The position numbers and the translations under genes are program-made. Below, one piece after another: positions 14,516 to 22,884 of a stretch of 42,751 bases of DNA (position 1 is the stretch's first letter; every line of letters begins with the position of its first letter). Below the pieces are notes generated by a model. It saw only the letters and a list, made by a program, of their open reading frames with translations. It was not told where the DNA came from and made no database searches. The DNA lies in NCBI GenBank assembly GCA_021325175.1, contig JAJPHS010000132.1:1-42751 (forward strand). Reading direction: 5' to 3'. Origin of the DNA: Terriglobia bacterium. Lineage in GTDB: Bacteria; Acidobacteriota; Terriglobia; Bryobacterales; Bryobacteraceae.

Positions 14516-16543
14516 ATGTATAAAGCAGCATTAGCGATTTTCCTGATCGGAGCGAGCGCCGTTGCGCAGGACACGCAGGCCAAGAAGATCGATCACGCTT
14601 CGGCATATTATCATTACGCGCTGGCCCACATGTACGCGGAGATGGCCGAAATGCCCGGCAACCGCGCCGAGAACCTCAACAAGGCCATCGAGAATTACAA
14701 AGCTGCCATTCAGGCCGATCCCACTTCGCCCATGCTCACCGAGGAGCTGTCCGACGTTTATTTTCAGTTCGGACGGGCGCGCGAGGCCCAGGACGACGCC
14801 GAAGCCGCGCTGCGCAAGGATCCCAACGATGTTCCCGCGCACCGTCTGCTGGCGCGCGTGTACATGCGCCAGATCGGTGACCCGCAGCAGCAGCGTATCG
14901 ATGAAAACATGCTGCAAAAGGCCATCGCCGAATATCAGAAGATCGCGCAGTTGGCCCCCAACGACGCCGATTCGCTGGTGATGCTCGGCCGCCTGGAAAA
15001 GATCGCCCAGAACACCGGCGAGGCCGAAAAGGCTTACAAGCGCGCGCTCGCCGCCGATCCCGATAACGACGAGGCTCAGGCCGGCCTCGCTATGGTCTAT
15101 CTCGATGAGGGCAATAACGAGGAAGCCAGCGCGATTCTCAAAAAGCTCGCCGACAAGAATCCCAGCCAGCGCAGCCTGCGCCAGCTTGCCAGCGCCTATG
15201 AGCAGATGAAGGAGTATTCGCTGGCCGCGGAAACCCTCAACCGGGCGCTGGCCCAGAACCCGCAGGACGCCTCCGATTTGCAGCGCGCCGTCGCCCAGGA
15301 TCTGGTGCTTGCCAAGCGCTACGACGACGCGCTCAAGATTTATCAACAGCTTGTCGCGCAGGAGCCCGGCGACGCCGACTCCTACGTCCGGATGTCGGAA
15401 ATTTATCGCGAAAAGAAAGATTTCGCCAAGGCCCGCGAGATGGCCGCCAAGGCCAGCACCATCGATTCCGGCAACCTGGAGATCCGCTACAACGAAGTCC
15501 TCAATCTGGAAGCGGAAGGTAAAATGCCCGAAGCGATTCAGGCCATCAAGGATATTCTCACCAGCACGCAAAAGCGCTCCTACAATCAGCAGGAGAAAGG
15601 GATCCGCATCCGGCTGTTGGAGGAGTTGGGGCAGAAGTCGCGCGAGGCCGGCCAAATCGATCAGGCGGTCGATGCCTTTCGCCAGATGCAGGATCTGGAT
15701 CAGGATTTAGCCCCGCGCGTCGAGCCCGAAATCATCCAGACCTATACCGCCGGCAAGGAATACAACAAGGCCGAGCAGGAAGCGCAGGACGCGGCCAAGA
15801 AATGGCCCAACGATCGCGGCGTCAATATTTCGCTCGCGTTTGCCGAAGCCGATCTGGGCAAGACCGATGCGGCGGCGGCGATCGTCAGAAAGCAGCTTGA
15901 TCAGAAACAGGACGCGCAGACGTATCTGAACCTGGCGCAGGTCTACGATAAGGGCCGCAAGTTCAACGAGGAAGCCAAAGCCATCGATCAAGCCGAGAAG
16001 ATCGCGCAGACCAAGGACGAAAAGGTGCTGGTCTTCTTCCAGCGCGGCGCGATGTTTGAAAAACAGAACAAAGTCGACGCCGCCGAAGCGGCTTTCCGCA
16101 AGGTGCTGGAGATCGATCCGGAGAACGCGGAGGCGTTGAATTATCTCGGCTACATGCTGGCCGATCGCGGCCTGAAGCTGAACGACGCGCTGGGCTACAT
16201 CAAGAAAGCGAACGAGCAGGTTCCCAACAACGGCGCGTTCCTCGACAGCCTCGGCTGGATTTATTTCAAGCTCGGCCGGCTCCCGGAAGCGGAGGAGAAT
16301 CTGCGAAAAGCCGTGGAGCTTGATCCGCGCGATGCCACGGTGCACGATCATCTGGGTGACGTGCTCTTGAAGGAATCCAAGCTTCGCGAGGCGGTGGGGC
16401 AGTGGGAGATTTCTTACAAAGAATGGAATCTCAGCTCGCCCGCCGATCTGGATGCGAAACAGATGGCCAAGGTGAAGGACAAGCTCGACAACGCCAAACT
16501 CCGGCTGGCCAAGGAAGGCTCATCGCCCAAGCAGAATCAGTAA
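14516..16543 (+). CDS. Exported tetratricopeptide-repeat protein
   Basis: A 675-residue protein with an N-terminal signal (MYKAALAIFLIGASAVAQ), then almost entirely TPR helices from ~30 to 640: I count about 14-16 units of ~34 residues. Well-formed units include AIENYKAAIQADPTSP, AEKAYKRALAADPDNDEAQ, AEAAFRKVLEIDPENAEALNYLG and AEENLRKAVELDPRDATVHDHLG. The product is probably a periplasmic or outer-membrane-associated scaffold, as in PilF-, BamD- or polysaccharide-export-type TPR proteins, but no partner is encoded nearby. The C-terminal tail (RLAKEGSSPKQNQ) is disordered. The SD GAAGAGGA supports the start. The gene converges with the DinB gene, leaving 42 bases. Confidence 0.9.
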   Translation: MYKAALAIFLIGASAVAQDTQAKKIDHASAYYHYALAHMYAEMAEMPGNRAENLNKAIENYKAAIQADPTSPMLTEELSDVYFQFGRAREAQDDAEAALRKDPNDVPAHRLLARVYMRQIGDPQQQRIDENMLQKAIAEYQKIAQLAPNDADSLVMLGRLEKIAQNTGEAEKAYKRALAADPDNDEAQAGLAMVYLDEGNNEEASAILKKLADKNPSQRSLRQLASAYEQMKEYSLAAETLNRALAQNPQDASDLQRAVAQDLVLAKRYDDALKIYQQLVAQEPGDADSYVRMSEIYREKKDFAKAREMAAKASTIDSGNLEIRYNEVLNLEAEGKMPEAIQAIKDILTSTQKRSYNQQEKGIRIRLLEELGQKSREAGQIDQAVDAFRQMQDLDQDLAPRVEPEIIQTYTAGKEYNKAEQEAQDAAKKWPNDRGVNISLAFAEADLGKTDAAAAIVRKQLDQKQDAQTYLNLAQVYDKGRKFNEEAKAIDQAEKIAQTKDEKVLVFFQRGAMFEKQNKVDAAEAAFRKVLEIDPENAEALNYLGYMLADRGLKLNDALGYIKKANEQVPNNGAFLDSLGWIYFKLGRLPEAEENLRKAVELDPRDATVHDHLGDVLLKESKLREAVGQWEISYKEWNLSSPADLDAKQMAKVKDKLDNAKLRLAKEGSSPKQNQ

Positions 16544-16585
16544 TTCGCGTTCATTGCGCGGCAGCCGTGGAAATTCTAAAGCCGC

Positions 16586-17086
16586 TCAGGATGGCTGTAC
16601 CGCGCCCGCTTTGGCGCGATGCTCTTTGTACGCCGCGCGCACCGCGCGCAGTTGCGTGGCGTGATTTTCGGCGTGCTCCGCCATTAGTCTTACCAACTCC
16701 CGCAAGCTCATCCGGCCGCGAACCGAATGCGTGCCCGCGCGCTCAAACTCTGCTTCGGCCAGATCCTTGATCAGTTCGTAATTGGCAGCCCGAAGGATGC
16801 GAAACATTTCCAGCACGCTCGAAATCTTCCGCTTGTGGTAATCGAGCCGCTCCGCCCAGGCGTTCTGATCCCAGGCGATCATCGTCGGATTGTCCTCGGC
16901 GATAATCTGGCGCAGCCGCATCCCGCCCACCGCTTCCGCATCGGCGACATGGCTCACAATCTGGCGCACGCTCCACTTTCCTTCGGGCCTGAAATCGAGC
17001 TCCGGCCCGGCGGCTCCTGTGGTGGCCACCGCCAGCAGCTCCGCCCCGCGGCGGAATCGTTCGAGAATTCCTTGAAGTTCGCTCAT
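16586..17086 (-). CDS. DinB-superfamily (DUF664-like) putative metal-dependent enzyme
   Basis: A 166-residue four-helix-bundle protein of the DinB superfamily, a group that includes thiol-dependent transferases. Metal-ligand histidines sit in IVSHVADAE (~46) and in the paired MAEHAENH (~141-145), the classic HxxxH near the C-terminus, so the site is intact, unlike the remnant at 10784. A helix pattern with FRPEGKWSVRQI matches the superfamily loop. I placed the start at 17086 because the longer frame overlaps the small zinc-ribbon ORF. There the ATG shares its A with the upstream TGA stop (TGATG), a typical translational-coupling junction, and no separate ribosome site is visible. The substrate is unknown. 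Confidence 0.85.
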   Translation of the reverse strand: MSELQGILERFRRGAELLAVATTGAAGPELDFRPEGKWSVRQIVSHVADAEAVGGMRLRQIIAEDNPTMIAWDQNAWAERLDYHKRKISSVLEMFRILRAANYELIKDLAEAEFERAGTHSVRGRMSLRELVRLMAEHAENHATQLRAVRAAYKEHRAKAGAVQPS

Positions 17087-17247
17087 CAATAATAATCCGC
17101 GCAGCTCAGGTAATAGCCGCACTGCTCGCACCACAGCTTGCACTTGCGCCCGGCAAGGCGCCGGCTGCAAAGCGGACAATAGAGCATCGGCTCGTTTTCA
17201 TCCTTCCGCGGCGCTTTCCTCTCGCGGCAATTCGTCGGAGCATCCAC
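17086..17247 (-). CDS. Small zinc-ribbon protein, translationally coupled to DinB
   Basis: A 53-codon minus-strand frame that is easily missed because it starts with GTG. The last 33 residues contain seven-residue-spaced cysteine knuckles: CPLC at 24-27 and C36, then C40 with CEQC at 40-43, and a further C49 near the end (LSCADYY). This is a rubredoxin/zinc-ribbon-like arrangement that could hold one or two Zn ions. The stop TGA overlaps the DinB ATG by one base. An internal ATG at 17187 would give only the 33-residue ribbon. The GTG lies about eight bases below a minus-strand TATAAT (17261-17256), so translation might be nearly leaderless. Function is unknown; the coupling suggests it works with the DinB protein. 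Confidence 0.55.
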   Translation of the reverse strand: MDAPTNCRERKAPRKDENEPMLYCPLCSRRLAGRKCKLWCEQCGYYLSCADYY

Positions 17248-17255
17248 GCGAAACC

Positions 17256-17263
17256 ATTATAAT
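17256..17263. promoter_or_regulatory. Overlapping divergent -10 boxes (ATTATAAT)
   Basis: The eight bases ATTATAAT contain a perfect TATAAT on the plus strand (17258-17263), reading toward the gamma-glutamyltransferase gene. The same bases give a perfect TATAAT on the minus strand (17261-17256), reading toward the zinc-ribbon/DinB pair. The two polymerases could not occupy the site together, so the units may be mutually exclusive. -35 elements are weak on both sides. Confidence 0.45.
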
Positions 17264-17287
17264 GAGGGCGGACGCAAAAAGAACATC

Positions 17288-19108
17288 ATGCCCAAGAAGT
17301 TTGTTGTTTTCCTCGCGGCGGCCGCGCTTTTAGCCGCGCAGAAGCGTGACGACCACCCGATGCGGCAGGCCGTCCGCGGCACTCATGGAGCCGTCGCGGC
17401 CGGAAGCGAATATGCCACCGAGGCGGGAATGCGAATCTATTATCACGGCGGCAATGCGGTCGATGCCGGCGTTGCTGCGATGTTCGCCGCGTCAGTCACC
17501 GAGTTTTCGCACTTCGGCATGGGCGGCGAAGCGCCCATCTTGATCCGCGCCAAAACCGGCAAGGTTTACGCCATCGCCGGCGTGGGCACGATGCCCAAAA
17601 TGGCCACCGCGGAAATGTTCCGCTCCCGCCCGCTCAAAATCGGCGAGCTGTTTGAAACCGAGCCCGGCGGCCTCAAAGGAATCATCCCCGTCGCCGGAAT
17701 CATGCCCGTGCTCGTTCCCGGCATGGTCGACGCGGGCCTGCTCGCGCTGCGCGAGTTCGGAACCAAATCGTTTAATGAAATCGCCGCGCCTGCCATCGAG
17801 CTCGCCGACGGCTTTGCCATAGATGAGATGCGCGCGCAGAGCATCGCCTACAGCCGCCAGTTTTTCGAGTTGTGGCCGACATCCAAGGCCCACTTCATGC
17901 CCAACGGGCAGGCGCCGCGCGTCGGCGAGATTTTCCGCCAGCCCGATCTGGCCCGCACCCTGCGCGGAATGGCGGAAGCCGAAAAGAAAGCGCTCGCCGA
18001 GGGAAAGCACCGCCAGGCCGCCATCGACGCGGTGCGCGATTATTTTTATCGCGGCGAAATCGCGCGTAAAATCGACGCCTTCATGAAAGCCAACGGCGGG
18101 CTGCTCCGCTATGAGGACATGGCCGCATTCAAGCTCGAGGTGGAGGAGCCCGTTTCGACGACCTTTCACGGCTATCGCGTCTATAAGCCCGGCTTCTGGA
18201 GCCAGGGTCCGGCGATGATCGAAACTCTCAACATCATGGAGGGATACGATTCGCGGCCGCCGCTCAACTCGGCCGAATACATTCATCGACTGGTGGAAGC
18301 GCTGAAGCTCGCCTACGCCGACCGCGATACTTATTACGGCGATCCCAAATTCAACAAAATTCCCGCCGACGTTCTGCTCTCAAAAGAGTACGGCAACGAG
18401 CGCCGCAAGCAGATCACCGGGCGCGCCTCGCAGGATTTCCTGCCCGGCAAAATCGACGGCAAGATCGGCAAGCATCCCTCGGAGACCGCGGCGACGCACT
18501 TCAAAATCGACGATGCTCTCATGGCGCACGATACAACCTGCGTTGACACCATCGATCGTGACGGCATCGCGTTTTCCGCAACGCCCTCCGGCGCCTGGCT
18601 GCCGAGCGTCATCGCCGGCGACACTGGCATTCCGCTCACCGAACGCGCGCAGAGCTTCGTTCTGATTCCCGGCCATCCCAACGAGCTCGCCGGAGGCAAG
18701 CGGCCGCGCGTGACGCTGAGTCCTACATTGGTGACTTACGCCGATGGCCGTCCGTATCTGGCGCTATCCACGCCGGGCGGCGACAATCAGGATCAGGCGC
18801 TGATCCAGATCATGTTCGACATCATGGAATACAACATGAACGCGCAGAACGCGACCGAAGCGCCGCGCTTTCAAACTCGCCATCTGATTTCGAGCTTCGA
18901 CAATCACGCCTGGAACCGCGGCGATCTGATTCTGGACGAGCGCACCTCGCCGCTGGTGGTCGAGGAGCTGGCCGCCAAGGGCCATCACACCAGCATCGCC
19001 TCGCGCTGGAACAACGGCGCCGCGCCGGTGGTGATTCGCGTTTTGTCCGACGGAGTCATCGAAGCCGGCGCCGACCCATACTACAATCGTTCCGCCCACG
19101 CCTGGTAA
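17288..19108 (+). CDS. ggt: Gamma-glutamyltransferase
   Basis: A 606-residue secreted N-terminal-nucleophile hydrolase. It cleaves gamma-glutamyl bonds of glutathione and related compounds and matures by self-cleavage into two subunits. The signal peptide is MPKKFVVFLAAAALLAAQ. Large-subunit motifs include GGNAVDAGVAA (~54-64) and GMGGEAPILI (~77-86). The cleavage/nucleophile site aligns to TTCVDTIDRDG, giving T416 as the catalytic threonine in place of the usual TTHYSVVD; the following residue is Cys instead of His. The small subunit has LSPTLV and the STPGGDNQDQ glycine-rich loop (around 498-507). The length is normal. It is located in the periplasm or outside the cell. No operon partner. 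Confidence 0.93.
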   Translation: MPKKFVVFLAAAALLAAQKRDDHPMRQAVRGTHGAVAAGSEYATEAGMRIYYHGGNAVDAGVAAMFAASVTEFSHFGMGGEAPILIRAKTGKVYAIAGVGTMPKMATAEMFRSRPLKIGELFETEPGGLKGIIPVAGIMPVLVPGMVDAGLLALREFGTKSFNEIAAPAIELADGFAIDEMRAQSIAYSRQFFELWPTSKAHFMPNGQAPRVGEIFRQPDLARTLRGMAEAEKKALAEGKHRQAAIDAVRDYFYRGEIARKIDAFMKANGGLLRYEDMAAFKLEVEEPVSTTFHGYRVYKPGFWSQGPAMIETLNIMEGYDSRPPLNSAEYIHRLVEALKLAYADRDTYYGDPKFNKIPADVLLSKEYGNERRKQITGRASQDFLPGKIDGKIGKHPSETAATHFKIDDALMAHDTTCVDTIDRDGIAFSATPSGAWLPSVIAGDTGIPLTERAQSFVLIPGHPNELAGGKRPRVTLSPTLVTYADGRPYLALSTPGGDNQDQALIQIMFDIMEYNMNAQNATEAPRFQTRHLISSFDNHAWNRGDLILDERTSPLVVEELAAKGHHTSIASRWNNGAAPVVIRVLSDGVIEAGADPYYNRSAHAW

Positions 19109-19154
19109 GCCAAGGGCGGATTCGATTCGAAAGATTTAAGTTCCTGAAAAATAG

Positions 19155-19243
19155 TGGTGCTGGAGGTGGGGGTCGAACCCACATGCCCAGTGAAGGGCGC
19201 GGGATTTTGAGTCCCGTGCGTCTGCCAGTTCCGCCACTCCAGC
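19155..19243 (-). tRNA. tRNA-Leu(CAA)
   Basis: On the minus strand the acceptor GCTGGAG (19243-19237) pairs with CTCCAGC (19165-19159), followed by discriminator A and an encoded CCA (19157-19155). The anticodon stem CGGGA/TCCCG closes the loop CTCAAAA, giving anticodon CAA for UUG codons. The long variable arm (GCGCCCTTCACTGGGCAT) is the class II feature of tRNA-Leu. The T-arm GTGGGTTCGACCCCCAC is intact. A37 follows the anticodon, so MiaA encoded upstream should modify it. Confidence 0.96.
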
Positions 19244-19575
19244 AAGCCAGCGGCTCCTTTGAGTTTACCGCGAACCTCGTACTTGCGCACTGTAATCGGC
19301 CAATCGCGAAATAACAGCTCGAGTATTCCTGCAAACCAGTGAGACCAGAGTGGAGCGGACGTGGCGGACGCGGCCCGATCCGTTCACGTGACAGCAGTAT
19401 GGTCGAGCGCTGGGTTGCTTCGGCTTGGCTGCTCACCGAAAAGCACTTCCGACGCATCGATGGTCATGAGCATCTCTGGAGTCTGGCTGCAATTCTCGGC
19501 GTAAGATGAATTCAGCCGCCGCCACGACCTTCAACTAGCGAGCGGGACGCCCGCAGCAGGCAAGCTGGATGGGCT
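19244..19575. other. 332-bp gap holding a transposase remnant
   Basis: Between tRNA-Leu and the DUF503 gene I see no intact gene. The right half contains the 36-codon transposase-like tail described separately. I see no terminal inverted repeats or target-site duplications. A rbfA gene, often next after DUF503 in this operon type, is absent from the gap and from the window. Confidence 0.6.
19399..19509 (+). pseudogene. 3' stub of an insertion-sequence transposase
   Basis: Codons from 19399 to the TGA at 19507 read MVERWVASAWLLTEKHFRRI followed by DGHEHLWSLAAILGVR. The TEKxFRRIxGxxxLWxLxAIL pattern is typical of the last 30-40 residues of mutator/IS256-type and some related transposases. Everything upstream of the stub is out of frame or unrelated, and no catalytic DDE region is nearby. 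It is a decayed 3' end of an element that inserted beside the tRNA-Leu gene. Family assignment is from memory of the motif and is tentative. Confidence 0.45.
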
Positions 19576-19863
19576 TTAGGACAACCATTCGGTGCTCGTT
19601 CCCACCAGCAGCGGACCCAGCAGAAGAGCCGCGTCCCGCTCCACGTTTTGCAGAACGTGCTCGGCATGCGCCTGATCGCCCGAAACCGTCGCAACCGCGA
19701 CCAGCCCGCGCTGCCACAAATCCTGATAATCGATTTCGGCGACGGATACGTTAAACTTGCCGCGCAGCCGGTCCTTGAGGCTTTTAAGGTAATGCCGCTT
19801 ATCTTTGAGCGAGTGCGACTCCTCCAGCCGCAGTTCGAGGATCAAGACTCCGATGGATGGCAT
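19576..19863 (-). CDS. DUF503 (YlxP-like) protein
   Basis: A 95-residue protein of the DUF503 family, whose Gram-positive members (YlxP) are encoded in the nusA-infB-rbfA operon and are linked to ribosome or translation factors. The family pattern is clear: LILELRLEESHSLKDKRHYL, then LKDRLRGKFNVSVAEIDYQDLWQ and a C-terminal half around AVATVSGDQAHAEHVLQNV. It starts 31 bases after infB, as last gene of the rimP-nusA-infB-DUF503 operon. Function is not established. Confidence 0.9.
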   Translation of the reverse strand: MPSIGVLILELRLEESHSLKDKRHYLKSLKDRLRGKFNVSVAEIDYQDLWQRGLVAVATVSGDQAHAEHVLQNVERDAALLLGPLLVGTSTEWLS

Positions 19864-19894
19864 GAGTCTCGCATACGACGCACGGCTTCGCCTT

Positions 19895-22810
19895 TTAAAC
19901 CAGCGCTTCGCTGGCGACGCGCTCGGTCACGAAAGCTTCGATCACGTCGCCCGGTTTGATATCGTTGAAATTCGCCAGCGAAATGCCGCACTCAAAGCCG
20001 GTCTTCACCTCGCTCGCGTCGTTTTTAAAGCGCTTCAAACCCAGAACTTTGCCCGTGTAAATCACCACATTGTCGCGCAACAGCCGGACCTCGCTGTCTC
20101 GGGTGATCGACCCATCCTGCACCATGCAGCCCGCCACCGTGCCGACCTTGCTGATGCGGAACACTTCGCGAACTTGCGCTCGGCCCTTGTACACTTCCTT
20201 GAACACCGGCTCGAGCATGCCGCTCATGGCGCGCTTGATCTCATCCGACAGCTCGTAGATGATCGTGTGCAGGCGAATGTCCACCTTCTCCTGCTCGGCC
20301 ACCGCTTGCGCGGTGCGCTCCGGCCGCACGTTGAATCCGACAATGATCGCGTTCGACGCCGAAGCGAGCAGAACGTCGGTCTCCGTGATCGCGCCAACGC
20401 CGGAGTGCAGCACGCGAATTTTCACTTTATCGGTCGAAAGCTTTTGCAGCGTGTCGGTGAGGACTTCGGCCGTGCCGCCGACGTCGGTCTTAAGGATAAT
20501 GTTGAGCTCCTTGGTCTCGCCTTCCTTGAGCTGATCGTGCAACTGGTCAAGCGTGATGCGATTGGTCTTCGACATCGCTGCTTCCCGCGCCTTGCTCTCG
20601 CGATAGATGACGATCTGTTTCGCCTTCGCCGTGTCCGTAACCACCTGGAAGTTGTCGCCCACATCCGGCAGCGAGTCCAGACCGAGCACCTCGGCGGGCA
20701 TCGATGGTGGAACCTCGCGCACCGGCTGGCCGCGATCGTCAAACATCGCGCGCACGCGCCCGAAAACCGATCCGCAAATGAAATAATCGCCGACGCGCAG
20801 GGTCCCGTTGCGCACCAGCACCGTGGCCACCGGACCGCGTCCGCGATCGAGCTTCGCTTCGAGCACCGTTCCCATCGCCGGCCGCGCCGGATTCGCCTTC
20901 AAATCTTGCAAGTCGGCCACCAGCAGAATCATTTCGAGCAGCAGATCGAGGTTTGTTTTCGCTTTCGCCGAAACCGGAACCATTACCGTGTCGCCGCCCC
21001 AGTCTTCACTCAACAGCCCGCGATCGGCGAGCTGCTGCTTGATTCGCTCCGGCTGCGCGTCCGGCTTGTCGATCTTGTTGATCGCGACAATGATCGGGAC
21101 CTGCGCCGCTTTCGCGTGGTCGATCGCTTCCAGCGTCTGCGGCATCACGCCGTCGTCGGCCGCGACCACCAGCACTACAATATCCGTTACCTTCGCTCCC
21201 CGGGCCCGCATTCGCGTGAACGCCTCGTGGCCCGGCGTATCGATGAAAACGATCTTGCGCCCGTTCTTTTCGACGTGATACGCGCCGATATGCTGCGTGA
21301 TCCCGCCCGCTTCCGATGCCGCTACGTTCGCCGAGCGGATGGCATCGAGCAGGCTTGTCTTGCCGTGGTCGACATGGCCCATAATCGTGACCACCGGCGG
21401 CCGCTTCTCGCGGTCCTGCTCGACCTCGGTTTCCTCGATCTCCTGCCGCGTTTCCTGCTCGTAGCTGACCTTGTTGGTCGAAGCGCCGAAGTCGCGCGAA
21501 ACCTCCTCGGCCAGCTTCACATCCAGGGTTTGATTGATCGTCGCGAAAATTTTCTTCTCGAACAGCCGCTTGATCACCAGGTTGGCCTTAACGCCGAGCT
21601 TTTCGGAAAGCTCCTTTACCGTGATGCCTTCGGCGATCGTAATTTCGCGATCCACCGGCGGCGGCTCGAACGCTTCCGCGCGCCGCGCCACCGGGCGTAA
21701 ACGACCCTCTTCTTCCTCGCGCCGCCGATCCGTTCGCGCGCCGGGCTTGGTCGCGTGGCGACGGCCAGTCTCGGTGGGAACCGTCGCCGGCTCCGCGCGC
21801 AGAGGTCCGGCGGTGGGATGCATCCCGCGCCCGCGCCCGCCGGGACCGCGTCCCGGACCGCCCGGAGCTTGCCCCGGACCGCGCGATAAAGGTTGTCCCG
21901 GCCGCACCGGTCCCTGATAAATCGGACGGCCCGGCATCGGACTCGCCGGACGATTTGCCGGCATCCCCGGCCGCGGCTGAGCGGGTACGCCAGGAGCGGC
22001 TGGACGCTGCGTCAGCTTCGCAACTAAATCCGGACGCGGAGGCACCACCGGCCGGGCCGCCGGTTGCCCCGCTAAATTCGGTTTCGCCGGCGGGCGCAGC
22101 GGACTGCCTCCTCCCATCGGCTGCCCGCCTGGTGCCGATTGCGCCGCGGGTGGCGCGCCGGGGCGAGCGGCCGGACGTGGCGCGGGAATGCTCGGAACCG
22201 GAGCCGGACGCGGCGTGCCGGGGATCGCCACGGCGGGAGGCGCTTTCGGCGCTTCACCCATACCCGGCGGTAGCGGCTGGCGCGGCCCCGATAAAATCTG
22301 TCCCGGCCGCGGCGAAGGGACCGGCTTTGCTGGAATCGTCACGCCGCGCGCCGGCGCGGAAGCCGATGGCTGCGCGGCGGGACCTGGAGTCGAGGGCTGA
22401 GCCGGCGGCGCCGCCGGGCTGGTCGTGCTCGCCAGCGGCGGGCGCACCGGATGAGCGCGTGGTTGCGGCGGTGGCTCCTCGATCGTTTCCTTCTTCGCCT
22501 CCACCGGAGCAGGTTCCGTCTTAACAACCGGAGGTTGCGCCACGGGAGCAGGCTCCGGCGCGGGCGGCTGCGCGGGCTCGATCGCCGGTTGCGCCGCTTC
22601 GGAACTCGATTCGGCCGCGGGCGCATGACCAGCCCCGTTCTCCGGAACCGCTCCGCCGAGCCGCCGCCGAACTTCGAGCGCCACCTCGTCATCGAGGGAG
22701 CTTGAGTGCGTCTTCTTTTCTGAAACGCCGAGTTCCGGCAGCAGCTCGAGGATCACGTTCGGTTTTACCTCCAGCTCGCGAGCCAGCTCATTTATGCGGA
22801 TTTTGCTCAT
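19895..22810 (-). CDS. infB: Translation initiation factor IF-2
   Basis: A 971-residue GTPase that brings initiator fMet-tRNA to the ribosome. A short IF2-N domain (1-~50, [13 protein letters not shown]) is followed by a very long Pro/Ala/Gly/Arg-rich disordered linker (~60-370). A second IF2-N-like module (~388-445, [19 protein letters not shown]) precedes the G domain. The G domain has GHVDHGKT at ~478-485, DTPGHEAF and NKID, and the domain II-IV regions complete the protein. I took the start at 22810 (MSKIRINEL) as the family-like N-terminus; the frame extends seven codons upstream without support. It is in the rimP-nusA-infB-DUF503 operon, 74 bases after nusA. The ylxR gene often found between nusA and infB is absent. 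Confidence 0.97.
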   Translation of the reverse strand: MSKIRINELARELEVKPNVILELLPELGVSEKKTHSSSLDDEVALEVRRRLGGAVPENGAGHAPAAESSSEAAQPAIEPAQPPAPEPAPVAQPPVVKTEPAPVEAKKETIEEPPPQPRAHPVRPPLASTTSPAAPPAQPSTPGPAAQPSASAPARGVTIPAKPVPSPRPGQILSGPRQPLPPGMGEAPKAPPAVAIPGTPRPAPVPSIPAPRPAARPGAPPAAQSAPGGQPMGGGSPLRPPAKPNLAGQPAARPVVPPRPDLVAKLTQRPAAPGVPAQPRPGMPANRPASPMPGRPIYQGPVRPGQPLSRGPGQAPGGPGRGPGGRGRGMHPTAGPLRAEPATVPTETGRRHATKPGARTDRRREEEEGRLRPVARRAEAFEPPPVDREITIAEGITVKELSEKLGVKANLVIKRLFEKKIFATINQTLDVKLAEEVSRDFGASTNKVSYEQETRQEIEETEVEQDREKRPPVVTIMGHVDHGKTSLLDAIRSANVAASEAGGITQHIGAYHVEKNGRKIVFIDTPGHEAFTRMRARGAKVTDIVVLVVAADDGVMPQTLEAIDHAKAAQVPIIVAINKIDKPDAQPERIKQQLADRGLLSEDWGGDTVMVPVSAKAKTNLDLLLEMILLVADLQDLKANPARPAMGTVLEAKLDRGRGPVATVLVRNGTLRVGDYFICGSVFGRVRAMFDDRGQPVREVPPSMPAEVLGLDSLPDVGDNFQVVTDTAKAKQIVIYRESKAREAAMSKTNRITLDQLHDQLKEGETKELNIILKTDVGGTAEVLTDTLQKLSTDKVKIRVLHSGVGAITETDVLLASASNAIIVGFNVRPERTAQAVAEQEKVDIRLHTIIYELSDEIKRAMSGMLEPVFKEVYKGRAQVREVFRISKVGTVAGCMVQDGSITRDSEVRLLRDNVVIYTGKVLGLKRFKNDASEVKTGFECGISLANFNDIKPGDVIEAFVTERVASEALV

Positions 22811-22884
22811 ACATTCACGATCCGGCGGCAAATTTTCTACAGCCGGACCATTCGATATACCTCTCCTCGAAGAAGCCCCACTCG

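Noticed and set aside
14531-16351. Hydrophobic-looking minus-strand frames of 374 and 214 codons opposite the TPR gene
   Set aside because: They look Leu/Val/Gly-rich only because the opposite strand encodes Ala/Lys/Glu-rich TPR helices. They have no start signals, and the TPR repeats are unambiguous.
19056-19457. 133-codon minus-strand frame
   Set aside because: It runs straight through the tRNA-Leu gene and the end of ggt. The sequence is non-protein-like.
22072-22700. Pro/Ala-rich linker of IF-2 as an anomalous insertion
   Set aside because: Long disordered linkers after the first IF2-N domain are normal in IF-2 of high-GC bacteria.
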